From Accumulibacter jenkinsii (GTDB taxonomy: Bacteria; Pseudomonadota; Gammaproteobacteria; Burkholderiales; Rhodocyclaceae), in the NCBI GenBank assembly GCA_036625225.1, contig JAZKUF010000005.1:186001-250000 (forward strand): 64,000 bases of DNA, given 5' to 3'. Shown piece by piece: positions 35,645 to 43,858 of the stretch. Position numbers and translations under genes: made by a program. The notes under the pieces were generated by a model. That model had not been told where the DNA came from and made no database searches. It worked only from the letters and a program-made list of their open reading frames with translations. The first letter of the stretch is position 1. Every line of letters starts with the position of its first letter.

Positions 35645-36435
35645 GCGACCTCCTCTCCGGCTTTCCGGAGTCCGGCAATCTGCACGATTTCCCGTGCCAT
35701 CCCGACGATTTCTTTCGAGGCCGTGTGGTCACGGTCGTACTGAAGGATGGTCTTGCCTTCCGCCTGAGCTTTCTGAACATCGGTCGAGGTCGGCAGGGTA
35801 TGTTCAAGGACTCGCTCATAAAAGTCGAGGATGGCCTGACTGGTGATCTTGCACATCTTCTTGCGCGCGTCGTGTCGGGTCAGGATCGCTGACCCAAACT
35901 GCAGTTTGGGGTTGACCGCCTTGGCGGAGTGAATGAAATCCAGCATGTCTTCAGTGCCGATCAGCGAGAGCTTGCTCCCCGATTCAACCGGAATGAAGAT
36001 GAAGTCGCTCGCCGCCATGGCATTGGCGGTCAGCCAGCTCAAAGACGGCGGGGTATCAAAAATAACCACGTCGTAGGCAGACATGACCGACCGCAGCCGA
36101 TCCTTGACATGGTTCGTCGAGCTGAACGCGTTGAGCTGCAGATGCCGCTCAAGCGTTGAAAGCTTGAGCGTGCTGCCGATCAGGTGAACGTCGCCCAGGC
36201 GGGTCTTGTCTACGATCGCGCTGGCAACAGGATTGCTGTTGTCGAGAATTTTCTCGATCGTCACCGACGGGGTCTCGTCGAAAGAATAAACCAGGCGCGT
36301 CGCGTTGCCTTGCGGGTCAAGATCAATGAGCAGAACGTCGAACCCCTCTCTCGACAAGGCATCAGCGATCGACACGGCGAGCGTGGTCTTGCCGACACCG
36401 CCCTTGTGGTTGGCAAAGCTGATCACGGTAGTCAT
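35641..36435 (-). CDS. parA: ParA-type partition ATPase
   Basis: 264 residues, ATG 36435. The deviant Walker A motif NHKGGVGKTTLAVSIADAL is at the N-terminus (a short ParA of type Ib-like size, without an N-terminal HTH), followed by VLLIDLDPQGNATRL and VVIFDTPPSLSWLTANAM. It forms ATP-dependent patterns on the nucleoid that move ParB-bound plasmid copies. First gene of a parAB operon overlapped by four bases. Upstream, GGAAACT occurs twice (36460-36466 and 36482-36488), 22 bases apart, possibly part of the control region. Confidence 0.92.
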   Translation of the reverse strand: MTTVISFANHKGGVGKTTLAVSIADALSREGFDVLLIDLDPQGNATRLVYSFDETPSVTIEKILDNSNPVASAIVDKTRLGDVHLIGSTLKLSTLERHLQLNAFSSTNHVKDRLRSVMSAYDVVIFDTPPSLSWLTANAMAASDFIFIPVESGSKLSLIGTEDMLDFIHSAKAVNPKLQFGSAILTRHDARKKMCKITSQAILDFYERVLEHTLPTSTDVQKAQAEGKTILQYDRDHTASKEIVGMAREIVQIAGLRKAGEEVA

Positions 36436-36585
36436 TCGGCTTTCCCGATTATCATGAATGGAAACTATACCACTGCGGATCGGAAACTGTGCAGCAATTC
36501 CAAATTTGCCCTAGTAGTTAGTTTCACCAATATCGTTACAAAGTGGGGAATAATGGTGTCTTCGCCACTCTTGACGGGAACGGCG

Positions 36586-36843
36586 ATGGGCAGGAAGACG
36601 ATGCGAGCGGCGCTGGTGTTGACGGAAGAGTAAACGGGCCATGCTGACGAAACTGGCAGGCTCGAGGACGGCGGCGGTCCGCGAGGTGGAGCGGTCCAAG
36701 GTTCTGTTGCGCTATGCCAACGGGGCATCGATCAGCGAGGTCATGCGGTGCGAGGGAGTGGGGCGACCAATGATCTACCGGTGCATCGACAAGGCGCTGG
36801 CGAAGGGCGTGGAAGCGGGATTGAAGGATGCTTGCCATGGCCT
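36586..36843 (+). pseudogene. IS630-family transposase, N-terminal remnant
   Basis: The first frame reads MGRKTMRAALVLTEE then meets TAA; the second frame goes on from 36641 with LAGSRTAAVREVERSKVLLR and the HTH (SISEVMRCEGVGRPMIYRCI) and then KALAKGVEAGLKDA. Together these are the N-terminal DNA-binding part of IS630 transposases, broken by a frameshift near 36630 and cut off at about 36843, before the DDE catalytic domain. It is inactive. Confidence 0.7.
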
Positions 36844-36866
36844 TGATCATCATTCCGGCCACCGCG

Positions 36867-37430
36867 CTACGCCGCCGGCGGCAACAGATAAGGCTGCTTG
36901 GGTAGTCGGGGTCGTCGGCGGGCTGGTCGTGGGGGCAGCGGCATGCGCTGGAGCACCAGCGAGAACAGCGTTTCGTGGGTACAACCAAAGAGGCGCTCGG
37001 CGGCAGTCGTGCCGTCAGCGCGTCGGATGTGATAGTTGTGCACGGCGGTGAGCGCCGCGAGCTTGCGGTGGCTCAGGCGATGGCGGCCATGGTGATGCAG
37101 GGCGAGTTGACCATTGCGGACCTCCACTGCGGAACTGCTGCGCTGGAAGCGATCGGCGCATTCGCCGGCAATCCCTTCGAGGCGCGCGAGTTCGGTGGGT
37201 GGTAAGGCTTGAATCGGATGCGCACCGTGGCGCAGCGGTTCGAGCAACTGGCGGCTCAGTGTTCGTAATCGGTGACGCGGCTCTGCATGGGTGCTGCGCG
37301 CGGCGACGCGCTCCATACTGCGTGCCAGACCCAGTTCGGCCGCCACCTGCCGCTGCGGCTGTCCCGCCGCCAGGCGCACACTGGCCCTTTCAAGCTGTTC
37401 CGCCCGCTCCAGGCGCGAGCAGTGCTTCAC
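36867..37430 (-). pseudogene. internally deleted transposase with DUF6399-like end
   Basis: 187 codons. The N-terminal LERASVRLAAGQPQRQVAAE and LGLARS is the start of a helix-turn-helix, and the C-terminal part FQRSSSAVEVRNGQLALHHH, KLAALTAVHNYHIRRADGTT, AAERLFGCTHETLF is the end typical of DUF6399-type transposases. The catalytic middle of several hundred residues is missing; the join is near LARSMERVAARST. The frame is open, but no active enzyme is expected. Confidence 0.6.
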
Positions 37431-37857
37431 GGCTCACGGGTCATCAATGGCCGTGCAGCGCACGGTGGCATCGGCCGCGTGTCTGGGTTACAGTCAATCC
37501 CGGCAGGACCCTCGAACCTCTTCTTCTCCCTCGGTTGGGTTGCACCCCAAGGGTACGAGATTTCGAGGGTTCTGCCACTCTCCCGCACGGCTTTCACCCT
37601 GCGCAGCACTCAACCTTGGCCGGAATGATGGTCAAGGCCGAACTTTGTTATGCGAAGTAGGCTGACGGTAGGGCGACGGCGACAACCGTTCCTCTGGGTT
37701 CCTTCGACCACGTCGGTCTGATCCGCTTCTCATAATACGGCCTGCCTGCGGGGCCGTCGCTCGTCCCGCTCGGACCGCTCAACTGAAGACTCCCATCGAC
37801 GGGTACCGGCGCGACGGTCTCGACGGACCGCCACGCGGGTCGGCTTGGGGGGAGCAA
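37431..37857. other. 427-base stretch between transposase relics
   Basis: Frames on both strands are short and low in coding character. A sequence from about 37490 to 37630 shows restriction-like palindromes but no gene. Probably the remains of IS ends. Confidence 0.35.
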
Positions 37858-38335
37858 TCACTTGCGCTGCAGCGAAGCAATCAACTGATCCAGCATGCTG
37901 AACCGCTCTCGCTTGAGCCGCAGAGGCGTCATCCCCTCAATGGCATCGATCTTCTCCATCGGATCGGCACGCAGGTAGATCTCTGTCGTCTGCATCTGCG
38001 CATGCCCGAGCCACAGTGACACCTTCCGCAGATCCCCGGTTGCGCGAAAGAGCACCATGGCGCACGTGTGCCGAAGCACGTGAGGCGACACGCGCTTGTC
38101 CTTCAGAAACGGGCATTGCTGCGTGGCCGTCAGGACGTGCTGCTTCAGAACAAAGGAGAATCCTGCACGGGTCAAGGGCTGACCCCGCGCGTTGACAAAC
38201 AATTCGGGCGTTGCCATCTCGCCGCGTACCGTCATCCAGGCGCGCAGGTCGGTCGCCGCCTGCTTCCACAGCGGAAGGGCGCGTTGCTTGCGGCCCTTGC
38301 CCATGACACAGACCGTCTGTTGGCTGCAATGTCAC
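37858..38335 (-). pseudogene. tyrosine recombinase, C-terminal remnant with frameshift
   Basis: The 3' frame (38304 to 37858) encodes GKGRKQRALPLWKQAATDLR and then the catalytic box SPHVLRHTCAM, LGHAQMQTTEIYLRAD: His-Arg, His and the Tyr nucleophile are there. Just upstream the neighbouring frame reads VTLQPTDGLCHG, the stretch that normally precedes VLGKGRK, so a one-base shift separates them near 38305. The N-terminal core-binding domain and the first catalytic Arg are absent. A phage or plasmid integrase that has decayed. Confidence 0.7.
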
Positions 38336-38396
38336 GCCGGACCTCGGGCTGGCAGGGTAATCTCCTCGAGGGGGATGAGGGGGATGGCGGTGGTGT

Positions 38397-39398
38397 TCAT
38401 GACTTTCTGGCGAGCTGCTCGGGAAGGGTCAGGAAGTTGCGGATGACGGTTCTGAAGTAGTCTTCGTCACTGACCAGCAGGGCAAGAGTGCCGCCGGACG
38501 GCTTGAAGAAGATCACGGTGATCCCGGGAAGTCTTTCGAGCAGTTTCTGGTAGAAATCGGGCCGGCAGAGGTGGCCCGCCTCTGCGCGCGGCACCGGAAT
38601 GTAGTGGTGGAAAGTCTTGTGCCTGTCGCGAAAGCGCAGATCGTTGTTCAGCGTGCGCAAGTCTTTCGGCGACAGCGTCGAGCGGGACTCTTCGGGAAAG
38701 ACTCGTGCCCACACTTCGAGCACCAGCTTGTCGAGCGCGGCATCATCGCTCCCGCCGGTTTCGTATTTCGGCTGCAGGATCAGCTCCTCTCCGACCACTT
38801 CCGGAGTGCCTTTCGGAGCGCGCAGCCGGGGAGCCATCTGTCGATAGCGGGAGCTGACCAGTTCGACGCCGAGTGGCGTCTCGACGACGATCTCGAAATC
38901 GAGCTTGCCAGCCGACAGCGCGCTTCGGCTGGCCTGACCCAGCCACTGACCATCGACTGCGAGCAGGCTCAGCCAGGCGAGAAGCGACCTGGCGACGCTC
39001 CAGAGATCGGCGAACTCTGGCTGCCGCGGATCACACTCTGCCAGCGCACTTCTCGTCACCGGAAAGAGCAGATCTTCGAGGGCTCGCTCCGGGCCGACCG
39101 CGCACAGGCTCTCCGCCAGGTCCCCGCACGGCGCGACCCTGGCGTCGCTCATCGCGGTCTGCAGCGAGGAAGCGAGGCGGTGGCTGGAAGCCAGGAGTCT
39201 GCGGATCTCGTCGGTGATCTGCGTGCGGAACGGGTCCGGCGGCGCACCCGTTGACGGAGGCGATATGCGGTCGAGCAGCGCGGCGAAGTCGGTGCCAAGA
39301 TGAACTTCCTCGGTCAAGCTGTTCATGTCGGCGAGGATGCTCTGCAGTTCAACGATCAGGCGCCGGCATTCCGCGTAGCCGTCGAGATCCTTGCGCAA
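38397..39398 (-). pseudogene. C-terminal region of a broken TIR-domain protein
   Basis: A 333-codon frame rich in Leu and charged residues with no recognised domain (RKDLDGYAECRRLIVELQSI at the start, GITVIFFKPSGGTLALLVSD near the end). It has no ATG near its beginning: going upstream in frame there are only nine codons and then TGA at 39426-39428, and beyond this stop the same frame continues the TIR gene (FWDQEIAELAAALK, stop, LDDPKYTLALRK). So this is the second half of the TIR gene, which has acquired an in-frame stop. A TTG start at 39398 would allow separate translation. The function of the C-terminal part is unknown. Confidence 0.65.
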
Positions 39399-39425
39399 CG
39401 CCAGCGTGTATTTCGGGTCGTCGAG

Positions 39426-39717
39426 TCACTTGAGGGCCGCCGCCAGTTCGGCGATTTCCTGATCCCAAAACTTGATGTAGGGAATCCGCTCTATCGGCTT
39501 GTGAAAGGGCGTTCCCGACAGCACGATCGGATTGACCCGCTGGCGGATCGCCGGCGCCGATCTGGTCCATGAACTGCCGGATCGAATCGCCCTAGCGAAT
39601 CTGGCCCTTGTCGCGCAGCAGGGCGATCCCACGCGCGGCGCAGGCCTGTTCGAGCTTGTCGACCAGCGGCTTCTGTTCTTCCTCTTTCCAGGCGTACGAA
39701 ACGTAGACGCTGACCAT
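39426..39717 (-). pseudogene. TIR-domain N-terminal part with several lesions
   Basis: ATG 39717 follows GAGAGGGGG. MVSVYVSYAWKEEEQKPLVD and the following KLEQACAARGIALLRDKGQI are the start of a bacterial TIR domain (VSYAW, DKGQIR). Then comes TAG at 39592-39594, next GDSIRQFMDQIGAGD in the same frame, then a shift and apparent loss of 40-50 residues to VNPIVLSGTPFHKPIERIPY, ending in TGA at 39426. The missing part includes the catalytic Glu region, so NADase activity is lost. TIR proteins with C-terminal partners often act in anti-phage defence or in toxin systems. Confidence 0.7.
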
Positions 39718-40504
39718 CGAGCCCCCTCTCTTCGGTCGGTGAAAAGTGTATGATCGAGCGATCGGGCCTTCAGCGTTGCCGCATTCGCGCCTGCCAACAA
39801 GCTTGCCAGGAGAACCCATCCCGCGTGTCAAGTATCGGCGTCGCCGGCACGCGAGTCAAACGGGATACGCGCGCTCTGCGGGCCGCTGCGAAACGCGGTG
39901 ATTCCAGGCGGCGCCTGCTGACCATTTGCAACACCCGTTCCTTCAGTTCGGTGTTCTCGCCAGCAAGAGGCTCCAGACGATCGACGCCGGATTCCCGGGG
40001 AGCCGCAGCGTGCCCTGCACGCGGCATTCTGCGGCTATCACCCGGGGAATTTTACGTGCGGTTTGCGGTCCGATACCGCGGACCAACCCTCCCAGGTCCA
40101 GAGAGTCCTGGCGCAAGCCCACACCGACGCCAAACCGATCCCCGTCGTGCCGAGCCTCGGCAGGGGCTCACGGGCGCCGAGAAGGGCTTCGGGCGGCACG
40201 ACGGCAGCACGCCTGCCGGCGGACGAGCAAACGGTCGGTGACGTACCCGTTCTCTTGAAACCGGCCCCGGAACCGGTGCACCGCCGGGCGGGCAGACGCG
40301 GCGAAGCGGCTGTGGCGGAGCGCTTCGTTCCCCCGCGGAATCACCAGTTGACCCGGGTCGATCCGTCTCCCGGGAGGAAGCGATCGAATGAGCCGGCGGC
40401 GAAGGCGCGAGGACGCGGCGCTGCAAAAGGTGGCAGGCGGGTCAAGGCCGCCTGCGCCCGCCGACGGTGGAGCGGGACGCGAGCCTCGCGACAGGAGAAT
40501 ACGG
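39718..40504. other. 787-base stretch with no supported gene
   Basis: Several overlapping frames of 80-210 codons exist on both strands, but they are Arg/Pro/Ala-rich with no family features, as expected of non-coding DNA at this GC content. A minus-strand stretch LEPLAGENTELKERVLQMVS looks like a piece of coiled coil from a transposase. The likely origin is decayed mobile DNA. Confidence 0.4.
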
Positions 40505-40762
40505 ATGACCTACATTTGCACGGATGGAACCGACCTTCAGGAACTGATCGGGAAGGAATACTGGGAAGGGCAATGCCTGTTGTTCCACGACGGTCCGCTG
40601 ACGCAGGCCATGAAAGCGGGCGAGGAACTGATCCTGGAAAACAGCGACGCCCTCTCCGCCTGCCTGCGCGTCAAGCTCGCTTTCGTGCGGCGCGGCTTCT
40701 TCGTTGACGACACCGCCGAGATGATCCTGCCGCACGGCGGTTTCCAGCTGATCCTGAAATAG
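40505..40762 (+). CDS. orphan AAA_5-like fragment or small hypothetical protein, 85 residues
   Basis: ATG 40505 follows ACAGGAG. The sequence DGPLTQAMKAGEELILENSD and the end GFFVDDTAEMILPHGGFQLI are similar in layout to the Walker-B and following strand of MoxR/midasin-type AAA_5 ATPases (GPLVRAMREGGVLLLDE..., then a hairpin and FRL), but the Asp-Glu of Walker B is replaced by Glu-Asn and the P-loop half is missing. It could be a free-standing protein derived from such an ATPase. The resemblance is by eye only. Confidence 0.5.
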   Translation: MTYICTDGTDLQELIGKEYWEGQCLLFHDGPLTQAMKAGEELILENSDALSACLRVKLAFVRRGFFVDDTAEMILPHGGFQLILK

Positions 40763-40913
40763 CCCGGCAAACGCGCCGGCGCCCAGCCGGACGCTTCCCG
40801 GCGCGCCGCGCTCAGATCCGCGGCGTACCCGACGTCAGCGTTCGGCGCCCCCCAGCTCCGGATGCGCTGAACGCTGAGTATTATCGGGAGCATCGGCACT
40901 CGTTTCAGAGCAG

Positions 40914-40997
40914 GTGAAATCGGTGCTCGAGTTCATCAAACAGCACATCGCCACCCGTGATCAACGCTTTGCCGACTTCAAGCTGGTCGGGAGATAG
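40914..40997 (+). pseudogene. possible bacteriohemerythrin C-terminal remnant
   Basis: A short frame from GTG 40914 encodes VLEFIKQHIATRDQRFADFK and then LVGR, which looks like the last helix of bacteriohemerythrin proteins (FLKDWLVNHI...D..Y..F). Only 27 residues remain. It lies 42 bases before hypA. Confidence 0.3.
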
Positions 40998-41039
40998 AGA
41001 TGGAAACGCTTCGTTTTAACAGTGCTACACTCATTTACC

Positions 41040-41381
41040 ATGCATGAAATGTCTCTGGCTGAAGGCGTGCTGCAGCTGATCGAGGATGCGGCACGCCAGC
41101 AGGAATTCACCAAGGTCATCACCGTCTGGCTGGAAATCGGTCAGCTCGCGGGGGTTGAGCCCGAGGCCATGAGATTCTGTTTCGACGCCGTGATGCGCGA
41201 TACCCTGGCGGCAGGGGCTGAACTGCAGATCATTGCGATCCCGGGGGCAGGTTGGTGCATGCAGTGTGCGGCAACCGTCGCCTTGAGCGAAGTATTTGGC
41301 GCCTGTCCGGCGTGCGGCACCTATCAGGTACAGGTGACAGGCGGTACGGAAATGCGCGTCAAGGAACTTGAAGTCGGGTAA
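41040..41381 (+). CDS. hypA: hydrogenase nickel-insertion protein HypA
   Basis: 113 residues, ATG 41040. The N-terminal MHEMSLAEGVLQLIEDAA carries the nickel-binding Met-His-Glu; the zinc site has CMQCAA and CPACGTY. It delivers nickel with HypB to the large-subunit precursors. First gene of a hypABCD-hoxABCJ-hupK operon. An extended -10 (TGCTACACT, ending near 41020) lies about 20 bases upstream and may be its promoter; no sigma-54 site was found here. The ribosome binding site is weak. Confidence 0.95.
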   Translation: MHEMSLAEGVLQLIEDAARQQEFTKVITVWLEIGQLAGVEPEAMRFCFDAVMRDTLAAGAELQIIAIPGAGWCMQCAATVALSEVFGACPACGTYQVQVTGGTEMRVKELEVG

Positions 41382-41392
41382 AGGAGAAAAAC

Positions 41393-42331
41393 ATGTGTGC
41401 CACCTGCGGTTGCGGGACCGATGAAGTGAAGATCGATGGGGCCGATGTGCATCACGACATGGCGCATGGGCATCAAGACGACCCTGTCCATACCCATGCC
41501 GACGGAAGCACCCATAGCCACACTCATGTCCACGAGCACCCGCACGAGCACAGCCACCGCTACTCTCCGGCACATTCCCACGCCCCCGGTCTCGGCAACA
41601 GGCGCATGGTGCAGATCGAGCAGGATATTCTGGCCAAGAACAACAGCTACGCGGCGCAAAACCGTCAGCGACTGCGTGAGCGGGGCATCTTTGCCCTGAA
41701 CCTGGTTTCCAGTCCGGGTTCGGGCAAGACGACTTTGCTATGCCAGACCATTGCCATGTTAAGCGGCGAGCCGGTGGCGGTCATCGAAGGCGACCAGCAA
41801 ACCAGCCAGGACGCCGAACGTATTCGCGCAACCGGCACCCCGGCCATCCAGATCAATACCGGCAAGGGCTGCCATCTTGACGCGCACATGGTTGGCCACG
41901 CGATGGAACAGCTGAGCCTGCCCGAGAATGCCCTGCTGATGATCGAAAACGTCGGCAATCTGGTCTGCCCGGCAGCCTTCGATCTGGGTGAAGCGCACAA
42001 GGTGGTGATTTTTTCGGTCACCGAAGGCGAAGACAAACCGATCAAATACCCGGACATGTTCCGCGCCGCCAGCGTCATGCTGCTGAACAAGATCGACCTG
42101 TTACCCTACGTGAGTTTCGACGTGGAGGTGGCCATCGGTTTGGCGCGCAGAGTCAATCCGGGAATTCGCGTCATCCGCGTTTCTGCTACCACCGGCGAGG
42201 GCATGGGCGAATGGCTGGCCTTTCTGCGTCAGGGCCTGGCCAGCACCGGCAACGTCAAACAGGAAACGGTGGACAGCCTCAAGCGACGCGTTGCCGAACT
42301 GGAGGCGCAGTTGCAACGCCCGCAAAGCTGA
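41393..42331 (+). CDS. hypB: hydrogenase nickel-insertion GTPase HypB
   Basis: 312 residues, ATG 41393 behind AAAGGAGAAA. The N-terminus holds the CxxCGC nickel motif (MCATCGCGTDE) and a His-rich stretch (about 20 His between residues 20 and 65) for nickel storage. The GTPase domain has the P-loop SSPGSGKTTLL, EGDQQTSQDAERI, and NKIDLLPY. Glu-rich C-terminus. Works with HypA. Twelve bases after hypA. Confidence 0.96.
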   Translation: MCATCGCGTDEVKIDGADVHHDMAHGHQDDPVHTHADGSTHSHTHVHEHPHEHSHRYSPAHSHAPGLGNRRMVQIEQDILAKNNSYAAQNRQRLRERGIFALNLVSSPGSGKTTLLCQTIAMLSGEPVAVIEGDQQTSQDAERIRATGTPAIQINTGKGCHLDAHMVGHAMEQLSLPENALLMIENVGNLVCPAAFDLGEAHKVVIFSVTEGEDKPIKYPDMFRAASVMLLNKIDLLPYVSFDVEVAIGLARRVNPGIRVIRVSATTGEGMGEWLAFLRQGLASTGNVKQETVDSLKRRVAELEAQLQRPQS

Positions 42332-42455
42332 CCGCTGACCGCCGATCGGGATCAGGCCGCCGTTATCGTCCTTGCCCCGCTCCGCTTGTCTTCGGGTGAT
42401 ACCGGCATTGCCCTCGGGCAGGCCTGGGTCGCGATTCATTCTTTGGAGTCATGAA

Positions 42456-42689
42456 ATGTGCCTTGCACTCCCCGTCAAAGTCGTGGAACTCGGTCCGTCC
42501 GAAACAGCAATCGTCGATCTCGGCGGTGTCCGGAAGGAAATATCGCTGGCTCTGCTCGATGATGTGCAGGTCGGCGACCATGTGATCCTGCATGTGGGTT
42601 ACGCGCTCGCGAAACTCGACCCCGATGAGGCCGCCAAGACTCTGGCCCTATTTGCCGAGATCAACGCCACCGAGTTTGCGCCAAGCTGA
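42456..42689 (+). CDS. hypC: hydrogenase maturation chaperone HypC
   Basis: 77 residues. MCLALPVKVVELG has the essential Cys2 of HypC. The start is ATG 42456; an ATG five bases earlier is in another frame. TTTGGAGTC is the ribosome binding site. With HypD it carries the Fe(CN)2CO group to the large subunit. A gap of 124 bases separates it from hypB. A second HypC-type protein (58271) is encoded with the hyb operon, so the two chaperones may serve different hydrogenases. Confidence 0.95.
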   Translation: MCLALPVKVVELGPSETAIVDLGGVRKEISLALLDDVQVGDHVILHVGYALAKLDPDEAAKTLALFAEINATEFAPS

Positions 42690-43858
42690 TGAAATACATC
42701 GACGAATTCCGCGATGGCGAACTTGCCCAGACGCTGGCGGCGCGGATTGCAAGGCTCGTTGAACCCGCTCGCGATTACCGCTTGATGGAGTTTTGCGGCG
42801 GTCATACCCATGCCATCTCGCGCTATGGCCTGAGCGATCTGCTGCCGGAAAACGTGCGCATGGTGCATGGACCGGGCTGCCCGGTTTGCGTATTGCCGAT
42901 CGGGCGTGTGGACATGGCGATCCATCTGGCGCTGCAGCAACAGGTGATTCTGTGCACCTATGGCGATACCCTGCGCGTCCCCGCTTCCGATGGATTGTCG
43001 CTGATGAAGACCAAGGCCGGGGTGGGCGAACGCAGCGGCGACATCCGCATGGTGTACTCGCCACGTGATGCCTTGCAGGTAGCGCGTGACAATCCGCAGC
43101 ATGAAGTGGTTTTTTTTGCCATCGGCTTTGAAACCACCACCCCTCCCACCGCGCTGGCCATCCTGCAGGCGCAACAGGAACGACTGACCAACTTCAGCGT
43201 GCTGTGCTGCCACGTGCTGACGCCACCCGCGATCACCGCCATTCTCGAATCGCCTGAGGTAGGAGCGGGTGGTAGCGTGCCGATCGATGGCTTGATCGGT
43301 CCGGCGCACGTCTCGACGGTGATCGGCAGCCGGGCCTTCGAGTTCGTTGCCGAGGCGTATCGCAAACCGGTGGTGATTGCCGGTTTCGAGCCGCTCGACG
43401 TGATGCAGGCGATCCTGATGCTGGTGCGGCAGGTCAATGAAGGGCGCGCCGAAGTCGAAAACGAATTCTCGCGTGCAGTCAGCCCCGAGGGCAATCTCAA
43501 GGCCCAGGAGCGGATGGCCGAGGTCTTCGAATTGCGCCGCGAATTCGAGTGGCGCGGGCTCTCGGTTTTGCCCGGTTCTGCGCTGAAGATTCGCGAGAAA
43601 TATGCGGCCTTTAACGCCGAGCATCGTTTCAGGCTGGAATATCGCGTGGTGCCCGACAACCGGGCCTGCGAATGCGGCGCGATTCTGCGCGGAGTCAAGC
43701 GACCCCGGGAATGCAGGATTTTCGGCACGATATGCACGCCCGAAAACCCGATCGGCTCCTGCATGGTCAGCAGCGAGGGCGCCTGCGCAGCCTATTACAG
43801 CTACGGGCGCTACCAGGAGATCGTGCGCCATCCCGCGCTGGGCGGCTCCCTCCCATGA
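42689..43858 (+). CDS. hypD: hydrogenase maturation protein HypD
   Basis: 389 residues; the start overlaps the hypC stop (ATGA). Typical are FCGGHTHAISRYG, GPGCPVCVLP, FFAIGFETTTPPTA and the iron-sulfur cluster cysteines in ECGAILRGVKRPREC and following CTPENPIGSCMVSSEGAC. It assembles the Fe(CN)2CO cofactor with HypC. HypE and HypF, needed to make the cyanide ligands, are not in the window. Overlaps hoxA by four bases. Confidence 0.96.
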   Translation: MKYIDEFRDGELAQTLAARIARLVEPARDYRLMEFCGGHTHAISRYGLSDLLPENVRMVHGPGCPVCVLPIGRVDMAIHLALQQQVILCTYGDTLRVPASDGLSLMKTKAGVGERSGDIRMVYSPRDALQVARDNPQHEVVFFAIGFETTTPPTALAILQAQQERLTNFSVLCCHVLTPPAITAILESPEVGAGGSVPIDGLIGPAHVSTVIGSRAFEFVAEAYRKPVVIAGFEPLDVMQAILMLVRQVNEGRAEVENEFSRAVSPEGNLKAQERMAEVFELRREFEWRGLSVLPGSALKIREKYAAFNAEHRFRLEYRVVPDNRACECGAILRGVKRPRECRIFGTICTPENPIGSCMVSSEGACAAYYSYGRYQEIVRHPALGGSLP

